NCBI GenBank assembly: GCA_910586305.1 | Contig: CAJUGS010000004.1 | Span: 35,972-99,971, forward strand | Reading direction: 5' to 3' | Length of the DNA: 64,000 nucleotides | Origin: an uncultured Duncaniella sp. | Lineage (GTDB): Bacteria > Bacteroidota > Bacteroidia > Bacteroidales > Muribaculaceae | Part shown: in pieces, positions 45,977 to 53,856 of the stretch | How the letters are laid out: the number at the start of each line of letters is the position of its first letter | How positions within the stretch are numbered: position 1 is the stretch's first letter | Notes under the pieces: model-generated | What the model saw: the letters and a program-made list of their open reading frames with translations, nothing else | Databases searched by the model: none | Told to the model about the DNA's origin: nothing | Program-made: the position numbers and the translations under genes

Positions 45977-47151
45977 GCTTACTGACACTTATAGCCACAT
46001 CGGACATCCACGGCCGATACCTGCCCGATTCCAGACACACCACCGGAGGCTCTATGGCCTCCGTGGCCTCATACGTCCGCTCCATCCGCAATGATGGGGC
46101 GGACGTGTTGGTACTTGACTGCGGGGATATGCTCACCGACTCCCCCCAGGCCCACTGCATAGGACCCGGAGCGGAGAAACTCATACAGAAAGCCGGTTAT
46201 GACGCATTCTGTCCCGGCAACCATGACCTCCAGCTCCCCCTGCCCTCATGGCTTCCTTGTCAGCCCGTGGTATGCAACATCATTCTGCCCGACAGCTATA
46301 CGGGAGCCATTCCACGTCCCTATGCACTGTTCACTTGCGGAAATACAAGAGTGGCGGTGACAGGAGTATTGACCGGAGAAACGCCATTGCTCCCGGGAGG
46401 CGTCTCAGTGACCGACCCATCCGAAGCTCTCGAAAAAGTGAGGAATAGTCTTCAATCACTTCACACGAAACCCCACCTCACAGTGTTGCTTATACACGCC
46501 GGGAAAGAGGAAGCCAAGAGAATATTTACTGCAGCAAAATGGGCCGACATAGGAATCTACGGACACGACCACTCCGCAGCCATTCTGAAAATGCCCGACA
46601 ACCGTCTGCTTGCCAACCCTGGAGCATTCGGACGCAACTTTCTGAAAATCACATTCGACACCGCCGCGCCATCTCTGACAGCCAACGCCGTTGCAGTCAC
46701 TACCGACGGTATACCGCCCGATAGCGATATGGCAATCGCCGCCGATCTTATTCACGGAGAAATAAACCGGACACTGGGAAGCATCAGCGACAGCAAACAA
46801 CTCATCTCAATGCTGCACAAAGCGCTCCATCTTGCCACAGGTGCTCCACTCACGGCCGTCACACCTCCGACACACCGGGTCGACACACCCAATACTATAA
46901 CCGTCGAAGAACTTTATCGCATGATGCCATATGACGACTATGTGTCCATCTCGCTCCATTCCGTTCGCGAACTGAGAGAAGCCGGACTCGATGTCTGCCG
47001 GCACGATTCCACACAGAACGTCACCGACGAAGACACACCTCGGACCACAGCCTCCGACACACACTCTCTATTCCCCACTCACGGATTCATCGGGATATCA
47101 CTTCAGACTCTGCTTGCCAAACTCCTTGTCGGGCAGCCATTGCTCCATTAG
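45973..47151 (+). CDS. Metallophosphatase of the 5'-nucleotidase (UshA-like) family
   Basis: A 392-residue calcineurin-like phosphoesterase. Metal-ligand motifs are visible in order: A-T-S-D-I-H-G-R near 8-15, D-C-G-D-M-L, P-G-N-H-D-L, L-I-H-A-G-K and Y-G-H-D-H-S. A reduced 5'-nucleotidase C-terminal domain follows (T-V-E-E-L-Y-R-M-M-P-Y-D-D-Y). The likely reaction is hydrolysis of a nucleotide or other phosphoester with two metal ions. No signal peptide is evident (MSLLTLIATSDIHG), unlike UshA, so a cytoplasmic location is likely. It is coupled to the DUF3108 gene by an ATGA overlap. Its last 54 bp overlap the 3' end of the acyltransferase gene on the opposite strand. Confidence 0.88.
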   Translation: MSLLTLIATSDIHGRYLPDSRHTTGGSMASVASYVRSIRNDGADVLVLDCGDMLTDSPQAHCIGPGAEKLIQKAGYDAFCPGNHDLQLPLPSWLPCQPVVCNIILPDSYTGAIPRPYALFTCGNTRVAVTGVLTGETPLLPGGVSVTDPSEALEKVRNSLQSLHTKPHLTVLLIHAGKEEAKRIFTAAKWADIGIYGHDHSAAILKMPDNRLLANPGAFGRNFLKITFDTAAPSLTANAVAVTTDGIPPDSDMAIAADLIHGEINRTLGSISDSKQLISMLHKALHLATGAPLTAVTPPTHRVDTPNTITVEELYRMMPYDDYVSISLHSVRELREAGLDVCRHDSTQNVTDEDTPRTTASDTHSLFPTHGFIGISLQTLLAKLLVGQPLLH

Positions 47152-48120
47152 AGACCACACCCGTCGCCTCACCATATCGAGTGGTACCACAGCCAGATAA
47201 ATAACCACGGCCATAAACGGAACAAGGAGCGCATATTGCCACAACTCCATAGACCTCCAGCACGAAACCATAAACGGCTTGAGCGCCCCGCCCCACAACG
47301 CAGGAGACATATGGACGAGATAGACTGCAAAAGCCGAACGGGCAAGGAAATTGACAAGACGGGAACGAAGCCTCAAGCCAAGGAAAAACATGAAGAATGC
47401 AACCGACTGAAGCAATACAAAAGGAGAGTTATAGGCAAACCCTCTCGTGCAATCTACGAATATGGCCGAGAAAAGCACCAATGCCGTAGCAAGGAAATAT
47501 ACCACAGCCCAGATCCACTTTCCCGACTCCGACACCCGAGGTGACAACCTGATGCAACGCCCTATCATATAGACCATGATGAGCTGGATCGGAGTGTAGC
47601 CTGTAGGATTGAACGAGGCCCACCACACCCAGCCTCCCCATATGTTCCAGACCACAAAAATCGAGGTGAGAATGATGTTCTGACGTACTGTGAGCGCAGC
47701 CATGCCACGATTGACGAGCGGACTGACAAGCATTAGCATGAAATAGGCCGGCACATACCACAGTTTGGGATGACTCAGTACCAGCCAGCTGTCAGCCCAG
47801 TACACCAGGTCGAACTTCTCAGGCTTGAGCAAACACGCCATAGATGCAATCGCCACGGAATAGGCCACACACTCAAACCAGAAGCCCGCAGTGGAACGCA
47901 CCCGCAGACGTATGCCGAAATAACCCGAGATAAGTGTAAAACAGTTGACGCCAATAATTACGGCCGATTCTGTGACAAGCCTCCACCAGTCACGCGCATC
48001 CATAGCCGCCAAAGACACATCGGAGGGAAAGCCCACCGAAGCAGCATCAAAATGCACCATCAGCACCATGAGCATACTTGCTATGCGAAGCAGCTCCATA
48101 TTAGATTCTCTCTCTTTCAT
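47098..48120 (-). CDS. Acyltransferase 3 family membrane protein
   Basis: A 340-residue polytopic membrane protein with about ten hydrophobic segments, of the acyltransferase 3 (OafA/WecH-like) family. Family signs are R-E-S-N-M-E-L-L-R-I-A-S-M-L-M-V at the N-terminus, with the usual His in L-M-V-H-F-D, the G-V-N-C-F-T-L-I-S-G-Y-F loop, and L-W-Y-V-P-A-Y-F. Such proteins transfer acetyl or other acyl groups to cell-surface glycans. The first Met is used here; a Met seven codons later (48099) is equally possible. A -7 box TATCTTTG sits only 8 nt upstream of the first Met. The gene converges on the metallophosphatase gene with a 54-bp coding overlap. Confidence 0.85.
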   Translation of the reverse strand: MKERESNMELLRIASMLMVLMVHFDAASVGFPSDVSLAAMDARDWWRLVTESAVIIGVNCFTLISGYFGIRLRVRSTAGFWFECVAYSVAIASMACLLKPEKFDLVYWADSWLVLSHPKLWYVPAYFMLMLVSPLVNRGMAALTVRQNIILTSIFVVWNIWGGWVWWASFNPTGYTPIQLIMVYMIGRCIRLSPRVSESGKWIWAVVYFLATALVLFSAIFVDCTRGFAYNSPFVLLQSVAFFMFFLGLRLRSRLVNFLARSAFAVYLVHMSPALWGGALKPFMVSCWRSMELWQYALLVPFMAVVIYLAVVPLDMVRRRVWSLMEQWLPDKEFGKQSLK

Positions 48121-48128
48121 ATTCGCTG

Positions 48129-48136
48129 CAAAGATA
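48129..48136 (-). promoter_or_regulatory. -7 promoter box of the acyltransferase gene
   Basis: TATCTTTG on the minus strand, matching TAnnTTTG. No TTG was found at the usual 19-21 nt distance. If used, the leader before the first Met is nearly absent, while the later Met at 48099 would have about 24 nt. Confidence 0.4.
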
Positions 48137-48207
48137 GTCTGTTCTGTTCACAAATCATAACACAAAATTAAACATATCACAAAATAAGGCCTTGTGTTCT
48201 AAATAAA

Positions 48208-48239
48208 TTTGGCCATTTGGGAATTTTTCCATATTTTTG
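48208..48239 (+). promoter_or_regulatory. Promoter of the W-G-rich repeat protein gene
   Basis: TTTG (48208-48211), 20 nt, then TATTTTTG (48232-48239), a full match to the Bacteroidetes promoter. The leader before the ATG at 48333 is about 85-90 nt, long enough for regulation, but no clear structure was seen in it. Confidence 0.72.
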
Positions 48240-48332
48240 TAATTATAAGTGGAAAAATGCCTTTGTGGTTGTTAAACTTATAGTGGCATTTCGTGTCTAA
48301 TCTCCTAAAACCTCCACTTTTCTTTGACGATT

Positions 48333-49478
48333 ATGAAAGCTAAAAGAACAACATTCGTCCTGCTCGCTGCCATAGCCACCGCCTGCTCGCTCTCCGCGTG
48401 GGCCCAGGACTATTATGACGACGATATATATTTCGATGCCTCAAAGGCTCCGAAACCCGAGCCCAAGCAGGTCAAACAGCAGCCTCAGCAGCAAAACACC
48501 TACACATATTACATCACACCCGACGGCAAGCTCGAAATCGTGCCTGCCGACTATCCCTCGGCCGATAATTTCACCGTCAACGGCACCCGCACCATCAGCG
48601 TTGACGACTACAACCGCCGAGGCATATTCGCCGCGTCAGACTCACTGCCTGCCGACACAGCATCGACCGACTTCGCCTACACCCGCCGCATAGAACAATT
48701 CTACAACCCCGAAATCGTGAGCGGCTCAGGCGACAAGCAGCTTGCCGAGGCCTACTATTCTGAACCTACCCAGGTCAACATCATTGTCAACACCCCATCC
48801 GACTACTGGGGTTATGACTACTTCTACCCCGCATGGAGCACCGGATGGTACTCTCCCTATTGGAGTGCAAGCTGGCGCTGGGGCTCTCCCTGGTACTGGA
48901 ACTCCTGGTATGACCCATATTGGGCCTGGGGTTGGGGACCGTCTTGGGGATGGGGGCCCTCATGGGGATGGGGTCCATCCTGGGGATGGGGACCGTCGTG
49001 GGGATGGACTCCCTCATGGGGATGGAGCCGACCCTACAACCCACGCCACCCCGGCGCAGGAATATCCCGCCCGAGCCATCGCCCCGGATCGGGAGCTACA
49101 GCCGGACGCCCCGGCAACAACATACGTCCCGCAGTGGGCATCGGCGGCAACCGTCACCAGGGAGCATCGGCAGTCCGACCGGGCTACAACGGCGGTTATG
49201 GACCCTCGGGCCGGCCATCTGTCGGCACTCAGCGCCCGTCGGTGGGCACAGGCAAGCGTCCCTCTGTCGGCTCACAACGTCCGTCAGGCAACAGCCGTCC
49301 GTCCTACAACAACAGCAACTCCAATTCGCGTCCCTCATACAATAACAACAGCAACCGCACTAACGGCTCACGCACACCCTCATACAACAGCGGAGGCTCC
49401 AGCCGTGGCAGCAGCTTTGGAGGAGGCAGTCGTGGCGGAGGTAGCCGCTCGACAAGCGGCGGACGCGGACGCCACTAA
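48333..49478 (+). CDS. Secreted low-complexity protein with W-G-W-G-P-S tandem repeats
   Basis: A 381-residue protein (ATG at 48333; a TTG three codons earlier is less likely) with a signal peptide (MKAKRTTFVLLAAIATACSLSAWA). Residues 25-160 are acidic and Tyr/Pro-rich, including Y-Y-I-T-P-D-G-K-L-E-I-V-P. Residues about 165-235 are packed with Trp, Tyr and Gly, with five W-G-W-G-P/T-S hexapeptide repeats and a partial sixth. The C-terminal 150 residues are Gly/Arg/Ser/Asn-rich with R-P-S-V-G repeats and an S-R-G-G-G tail. I know similar proteins in Bacteroides under the misleading name vitellogenin II; their function is unknown. The composition suggests an extracytoplasmic, flexible or phase-separating protein. 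The gene stands alone with its own promoter. Confidence 0.78.
   Translation: MKAKRTTFVLLAAIATACSLSAWAQDYYDDDIYFDASKAPKPEPKQVKQQPQQQNTYTYYITPDGKLEIVPADYPSADNFTVNGTRTISVDDYNRRGIFAASDSLPADTASTDFAYTRRIEQFYNPEIVSGSGDKQLAEAYYSEPTQVNIIVNTPSDYWGYDYFYPAWSTGWYSPYWSASWRWGSPWYWNSWYDPYWAWGWGPSWGWGPSWGWGPSWGWGPSWGWTPSWGWSRPYNPRHPGAGISRPSHRPGSGATAGRPGNNIRPAVGIGGNRHQGASAVRPGYNGGYGPSGRPSVGTQRPSVGTGKRPSVGSQRPSGNSRPSYNNSNSNSRPSYNNNSNRTNGSRTPSYNSGGSSRGSSFGGGSRGGGSRSTSGGRGRH
48927..49028 (+). repeat. 18-bp tandem coding repeat (W-G-W-G-P-S)
   Basis: Five full 18-bp units beginning at 48927, 48945, 48963, 48981 and 48999, and a 12-bp partial unit at 49017, with typical unit TGGGGATGGGGACCGTCG. The first nine bases are nearly invariant and third positions drift in the rest, so the repeat is old enough to have diverged but could still change copy number by slippage without breaking the frame. 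Confidence 0.85.
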
Positions 49479-49603
49479 CTCTCAGACACTCATCCCCTGC
49501 ACGGTCTCAACATTCCGGCGGGGGTGAGCGTTATTAAATTGCGGGGCCGCTAAGGCTCCCGACCACATCAACTATTGTTGTACAACACTTCACCACACTA
49601 AAC

Positions 49604-51244
49604 ATGAACAAGACTCTACTCGCGGGGATTATCCTCACACTCCCCTCGGTCATGGCGGCGCAGAGCGCCGTCGACGCCTATTCCATCTCGCAGAGTGATT
49701 TGCGCGGCTCGGCCCGATTCATGTCAATGGGCGGCGCGTTCACCGCTCTCGGAGGCGACATCTCCACCCTCAACCAGAACCCCGCGGGTATCGGAGTGTT
49801 CCGCTCAAGCGACATCTCCGCAACCCTCGACATCAATATGATGAACACCAAGACCGACGGACTTTCACCTCTGAACAAGACCAAGGTCAACTGCAACAAT
49901 TTCGGTTATGTCGGTGCCGTTAGACTCAATTCGTCGGCAATGCCGTTTTTCAACTGGGGCGCAAGCTATTCTCGAGTAGCCTCGTTTGACCGCCATTATC
50001 GCGGAAACCTCGGACAACTCGCTTCGTCCTACACCAACTTCGTGGCAAACAACACCACAAAGGACGGATATTACCCCGGCGACCTCTATGCCGGAGGCGA
50101 ATACAATCCCTACCAGGATTATGAGGCCATGACACCGTGGAGCAGCATTCTGCTCTACAATGCCTATTCCATCAACCCTCTCAGCGCAGGCTCCAACAGC
50201 TACACCGGACTCTTCAACTACGATAATCCCACGAGTGCCACCGGCTACTTCGACGTGGAGGAACGAGGATATATCGACGAGTATGCCATCAACTTCGGCG
50301 GCAATGTCATGAACACTGTCTACTGGGGTATCGGATTCGGTATCACCGACGTGGAATTCAAGCAATACACCTCCTACGGCGAAGACTATCAGAGCGGAGC
50401 CAATGTGCCATATGACGAGACATTCGTCAACAACGGTGCAGGCTACACCCAGCTCGACAACTACAAGCGCATCTTCGGAAGCGGCTTCAATTTCAAGGCC
50501 GGCGTGATTGTCAAGCCCGTCAACGAGTTCCGCATAGGTCTCGCAGTCCACACACCCACCTACTACAACCTCACCTACCAGGGACAGGGTGCCATGAGCT
50601 ATGACTTCACATCGCCCACCTACACTCCCCAGGGATCGGCAGTAAAGGGCACAGCCTTCACAGACTTCGATGAGTTTGACTTCAAGACACACTCTCCATG
50701 GAGACTTATGGTAGGTGTGGCAGGAGTGATAGGTTCGCGTGCCATCATAAGCGCCGACTATGAGTATCGCGGTTTCTCGTCCATGAAAGTTCAGGACTGG
50801 AACGGCAACGACTTCAGAGACACCAACGAAGATATATCTACCTACTACCATAGCACCAACATCATAAGACTCGGAGCTGAGTTCCGTATCACTCCGCAGG
50901 TATCTCTGCGTGCAGGCTACAGCTATGAATCATCACCCGTGAAGAGCGACATCCTGGATCCGGCCAAGGGACAGGTGGACTACGTATACACCTCAGGTCC
51001 CGATGATACCGAGACCCAGCCCGCCTACACCTTCGACCGTTCAACCCAGTATATAACAGCAGGCCTTGGCTACCGCTACAAACGCTTCTATGCCGACCTG
51101 GCCTACGTTCACCGCTACCGCAGCAGCGACTATCACGCATATACCGACTACATAGATCTCGAGAACTACGAAGTGAGAGCTCCGCGCTCAAAAGTGACCG
51201 ACCACAACAATTCTGTAGTGCTCACCCTCGGATTCAAATTCTGA
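49604..51244 (+). CDS. FadL/OmpP1-family outer-membrane protein
   Basis: A 546-residue outer-membrane barrel with a signal peptide (1-19). The N-terminus D-A-Y-S-I-S-Q-S-D-L-R-G-S-A-R-F-M-S-M-G-G-A-F with L-N-Q-N-P-A-G-I-G is the N-terminal hatch region of the FadL/TodX (OmpP1) family, and the protein ends on an aromatic residue (V-L-T-L-G-F-K-F), as barrel proteins do. FadL proteins pass hydrophobic molecules; in Bacteroidales the family is often labelled hemin receptor, but the ligand cannot be told. The gene is 125 bp after the repeat-protein gene. That gap contains only a weak GC hairpin near 49540. It may be cotranscribed with the helicase 25 bp downstream. Confidence 0.87.
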   Translation: MNKTLLAGIILTLPSVMAAQSAVDAYSISQSDLRGSARFMSMGGAFTALGGDISTLNQNPAGIGVFRSSDISATLDINMMNTKTDGLSPLNKTKVNCNNFGYVGAVRLNSSAMPFFNWGASYSRVASFDRHYRGNLGQLASSYTNFVANNTTKDGYYPGDLYAGGEYNPYQDYEAMTPWSSILLYNAYSINPLSAGSNSYTGLFNYDNPTSATGYFDVEERGYIDEYAINFGGNVMNTVYWGIGFGITDVEFKQYTSYGEDYQSGANVPYDETFVNNGAGYTQLDNYKRIFGSGFNFKAGVIVKPVNEFRIGLAVHTPTYYNLTYQGQGAMSYDFTSPTYTPQGSAVKGTAFTDFDEFDFKTHSPWRLMVGVAGVIGSRAIISADYEYRGFSSMKVQDWNGNDFRDTNEDISTYYHSTNIIRLGAEFRITPQVSLRAGYSYESSPVKSDILDPAKGQVDYVYTSGPDDTETQPAYTFDRSTQYITAGLGYRYKRFYADLAYVHRYRSSDYHAYTDYIDLENYEVRAPRSKVTDHNNSVVLTLGFKF

Positions 51245-51269
51245 ACATTCCACAACATCACACAGCTGA

Positions 51270-53285
51270 ATGGCCGAAAGGAAACCTACAGCAAGAAACA
51301 GGGAATCCGCTCCACCAGCCCACACCGGGCAGGAGGAGCGGATTGACCTTGACAACCCGGAGTTCAAGAAAGTGTGGGACCTCCTGCTCCACACCACCCG
51401 CTCCGTGTTTCTTACAGGAAAGGCCGGGACCGGCAAATCTACGTTCCTGCGTTATATAAAGGAAAATCTTCCGAAGGAGATGGTGGTGCTTGCGCCGACC
51501 GGTATAGCCGCCGTCAACGCCGAAGGCCAGACAATGCACTCCTTCTTCAGACTGCCCCACCATCCGGTGCTGCCCGACGATCCGGAATTCTCACGCAACC
51601 GCCTGAGCGAGAGAATGAAATATCCAGGCTGGCTCGTCAAACTCATCCGCTCGGTGGAGCTGATAATCATCGACGAGATATCGATGGTGCGCGCCGACAC
51701 CATCGACTTCATGGACCGCCTGCTGCGCCACTTCACCGGACGCTCCAGACTCCCCTTCGGCGGCATACAGCTACTGCTTGTCGGTGATATTTTCCAGCTC
51801 GAACCGGTTGTATCGACCGAAATGAAATCGATACTCCGCCTCTACTACCCCAACCAGTTCTTCTTCTCGGCCAGAGCGTTTGCTGACATCTGCATCATCC
51901 CCGTTGAGCTTCGCAAAGTCTACCGGCAAAGCGATCCCGACTTCATCTCGATGCTCGACCGCATCCGTTCCTGCACGGTCACAGCCACTGATCTGGCCAG
52001 ACTCAACTCACGCGTAGTGCCGGAGTCTGAGGCCTCGACAGGCGAAAAGAAGATGACCATGACCCTCGCCACACGCCGCGATATGGTGGACTACACCAAC
52101 CAGATTCACCTCGACGCAATCAAAAAGCCGGAACACACTTTCACAGGGGAAATCAAGGATGACTTCCCCGACAACGCACTTCCGACCGATCTCGAGCTGA
52201 CACTCAAGGAAGGCGCACAGGTGGTATTCATAAAGAACGACCCTGAACGCCGCTGGGTCAACGGGACGCTCGGCACTGTCACCGCCCTTGCCGCCGACCT
52301 CATAGAGGTGACGCTCGAGAACGGCAAGACCCACACTCTGATACCAGAAATGTGGGCCAATGTCCGCTACAATTATGACAGCAAGACCCGCAAAATCACC
52401 GAGGAAGTACTGGGCACATTCACACAGTACCCGGTCAAACTCGCGTGGGCTCTCACCATACACAAGAGCCAGGGACTCACTTTCGACAACGCCATCATAG
52501 ACCTCGGGCGAGGCGCCTTTGCAGGCGGACAGACCTATGTAGCACTTTCGCGATGCCGCTCGTTTGACGGACTGACACTACGCTCCACCATAGCAGAACG
52601 AGATATATTTGTCAATCCGGCAGTACTCCGGTTCGCATCCCATTTCAACGACACATCGCTCTTCGACGACGCTATCGAAGGAGCTCGCGCTGACGCAGCA
52701 TACGCGCTGGCCATCTCCATGGCCAACGAGGGACGACTTGCCGAGGCTTTCGACTCGTTCATCCTTGCCAATACACTGCGTCCATGCTTGAGCGACCCTG
52801 TGAAAATGCGATTTGCCCGCAGCAAACTCTCCATAGTCGGCCATCTCAACGGACGACTCCACGAACTTGAGAATAAACTCGCCAACCGTGAACAACAGCT
52901 TGCAGACCTCGCCGAGGAATACTGCTCGATGGGATATGACTGCCTTCAGGACGAGCTGACAATGCCGGCAATCGCCAACTTCGAGAAAGCACTCAATCTT
53001 GCTCCGCATCACGCGTCCTCCCTCACCGGACTGGCCAAGACCCACGCGGCAATGGGTGACTACCAATCCGCCCTCCTACCGCTACGCACACTCCACACTC
53101 TCAATCCGTCCGACCCGGAAGTGCTCCTGATGATGGCCGAGGCCTACCATCACACAGCTGACAATGTCAATGCCCTCGAACGTTGTATGGCCATCGAAGA
53201 CCTTGTCAAAGCCGGTGCAACTCTCACCGCACGATTCAAGCGCCGCCTCCAACGCCTTCTCAGCGATATCCGGGAGGAACTCTGA
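51270..53285 (+). CDS. Pif1-like helicase with C-terminal TPR domain
   Basis: A 671-residue SF1B helicase. Motifs in order are Walker A G-K-A-G-T-G-K-S-T (about 50-58), A-P-T-G-I-A-A-V-N (Ia), I-I-I-D-E-I-S-M (II), L-L-L-V-G-D-I-F-Q-L-E-P-V (III), the SH3-like segment V-N-G-T-L-G-T-V, and motif V/VI T-I-H-K-S-Q-G-L-T-F and Y-V-A-L-S-R-C. This is the Pif1/RecD-like arrangement (5'-3' unwinding of DNA, including structured DNA). From about 470 the sequence turns helical, with a coiled coil (E-N-K-L-A-N-R-E-Q-Q) and TPR-like repeats (570-650: A-I-A-N-F-E-K-A-L-N-L-A-P-H-H-A). These could mount partner proteins. I recall this architecture in other Bacteroidetes. It ends 18 bp from a convergent small gene. 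Confidence 0.9.
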   Translation: MAERKPTARNRESAPPAHTGQEERIDLDNPEFKKVWDLLLHTTRSVFLTGKAGTGKSTFLRYIKENLPKEMVVLAPTGIAAVNAEGQTMHSFFRLPHHPVLPDDPEFSRNRLSERMKYPGWLVKLIRSVELIIIDEISMVRADTIDFMDRLLRHFTGRSRLPFGGIQLLLVGDIFQLEPVVSTEMKSILRLYYPNQFFFSARAFADICIIPVELRKVYRQSDPDFISMLDRIRSCTVTATDLARLNSRVVPESEASTGEKKMTMTLATRRDMVDYTNQIHLDAIKKPEHTFTGEIKDDFPDNALPTDLELTLKEGAQVVFIKNDPERRWVNGTLGTVTALAADLIEVTLENGKTHTLIPEMWANVRYNYDSKTRKITEEVLGTFTQYPVKLAWALTIHKSQGLTFDNAIIDLGRGAFAGGQTYVALSRCRSFDGLTLRSTIAERDIFVNPAVLRFASHFNDTSLFDDAIEGARADAAYALAISMANEGRLAEAFDSFILANTLRPCLSDPVKMRFARSKLSIVGHLNGRLHELENKLANREQQLADLAEEYCSMGYDCLQDELTMPAIANFEKALNLAPHHASSLTGLAKTHAAMGDYQSALLPLRTLHTLNPSDPEVLLMMAEAYHHTADNVNALERCMAIEDLVKAGATLTARFKRRLQRLLSDIREEL

Positions 53286-53303
53286 AAAAGAAGAGCGGAA
53301 TGT

Positions 53304-53597
53304 CTACGCGTTGTCAAAAAGCGAAGGCAGTCCATCCGGTTTTCCACGGAACTCCCCTGCCCGCTGCGCGCCGCGGGTCTTGAACACAATATTGTGCTGC
53401 TGGGTCCATCCCTGTGTACGATTGCGGAGGGACAGCGACATAATTCCACATCCATCCGGAGCAGATGTTCGAACCTGCCTGAACACATCGCCTATCGACG
53501 AAACCCCGCTGATAGTCAGCGTCAGTACTGTGACTCCGCCGTGACGTCCGGTCACCTGCAGGAGATCTGTCCGGTTGATTGATGAAAATGTTGCCAT
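53304..53597 (-). CDS. Small hypothetical protein (97 residues)
   Basis: A 97-residue soluble protein with no signal or membrane segment. The sequence (L-Q-V-T-G-R-H-G-G-V-T-V-L-T-L-T-I, S-I-G-D-V-F-R-Q-V-R-T, M-S-L-S-L-R-N-R-T-Q-G-W-T-Q-Q) reads as folded beta-rich protein, and I believe similar small proteins occur in Bacteroidales without known function. Support comes from a -7 box TACCTTTG at 53628-53635, about 30 bp before the start, and from filling a gap that otherwise holds no gene. It converges on the helicase gene and is divergent from the SulP gene. Confidence 0.62.
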   Translation of the reverse strand: MATFSSINRTDLLQVTGRHGGVTVLTLTISGVSSIGDVFRQVRTSAPDGCGIMSLSLRNRTQGWTQQHNIVFKTRGAQRAGEFRGKPDGLPSLFDNA

Positions 53598-53627
53598 ATT
53601 TTATGTCTCCATTGTTTTTTGACAATG

Positions 53628-53635
53628 CAAAGGTA
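53628..53635 (-). promoter_or_regulatory. -7 promoter box of the small hypothetical gene
   Basis: TACCTTTG on the minus strand. No TTG lies at the usual distance upstream. The leader would be about 25 nt. The remainder of this roughly 260-bp spacer up to the SulP gene holds only the box at 53755-53762. Confidence 0.42.
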
Positions 53636-53754
53636 ATGCGGCACATGGGCCGGAATAACGCACACCTACGCTAAAACAAGTTAACAGAAGACGGCAGGTT
53701 TGAAATCTTTTGCATTTTTTTTGTTGAATCAGCCAATATTTTAGATTTTTTCAC

Positions 53755-53762
53755 TAATTTTG
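53755..53762 (+). promoter_or_regulatory. -7 promoter box of the SulP transporter gene
   Basis: TAATTTTG on the plus strand, about 95 nt before the SulP start. The nearest TTG is 28 nt upstream (53724-53726), longer than the usual 19-21, so the -33 element is weak or different. Confidence 0.42.
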
Positions 53763-53856
53763 CGCCGTCAATAAACCAATGTGTATAATTCACACCCAAA
53801 AGTCGCGACGACCCGGGTGAAACAAGAACAATAAAGTAAATCAGATTGTAACAGCA

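Noticed and set aside
48927..49028. Short regular repeats that might be taken for a CRISPR array.
   Set aside because: Units are contiguous without spacers and encode W-G-W-G-P-S in frame.
49535..49560. Possible terminator hairpin in the gap before the FadL-type gene.
   Set aside because: The stem is about 6 bp with a bulge and there is no T-run.
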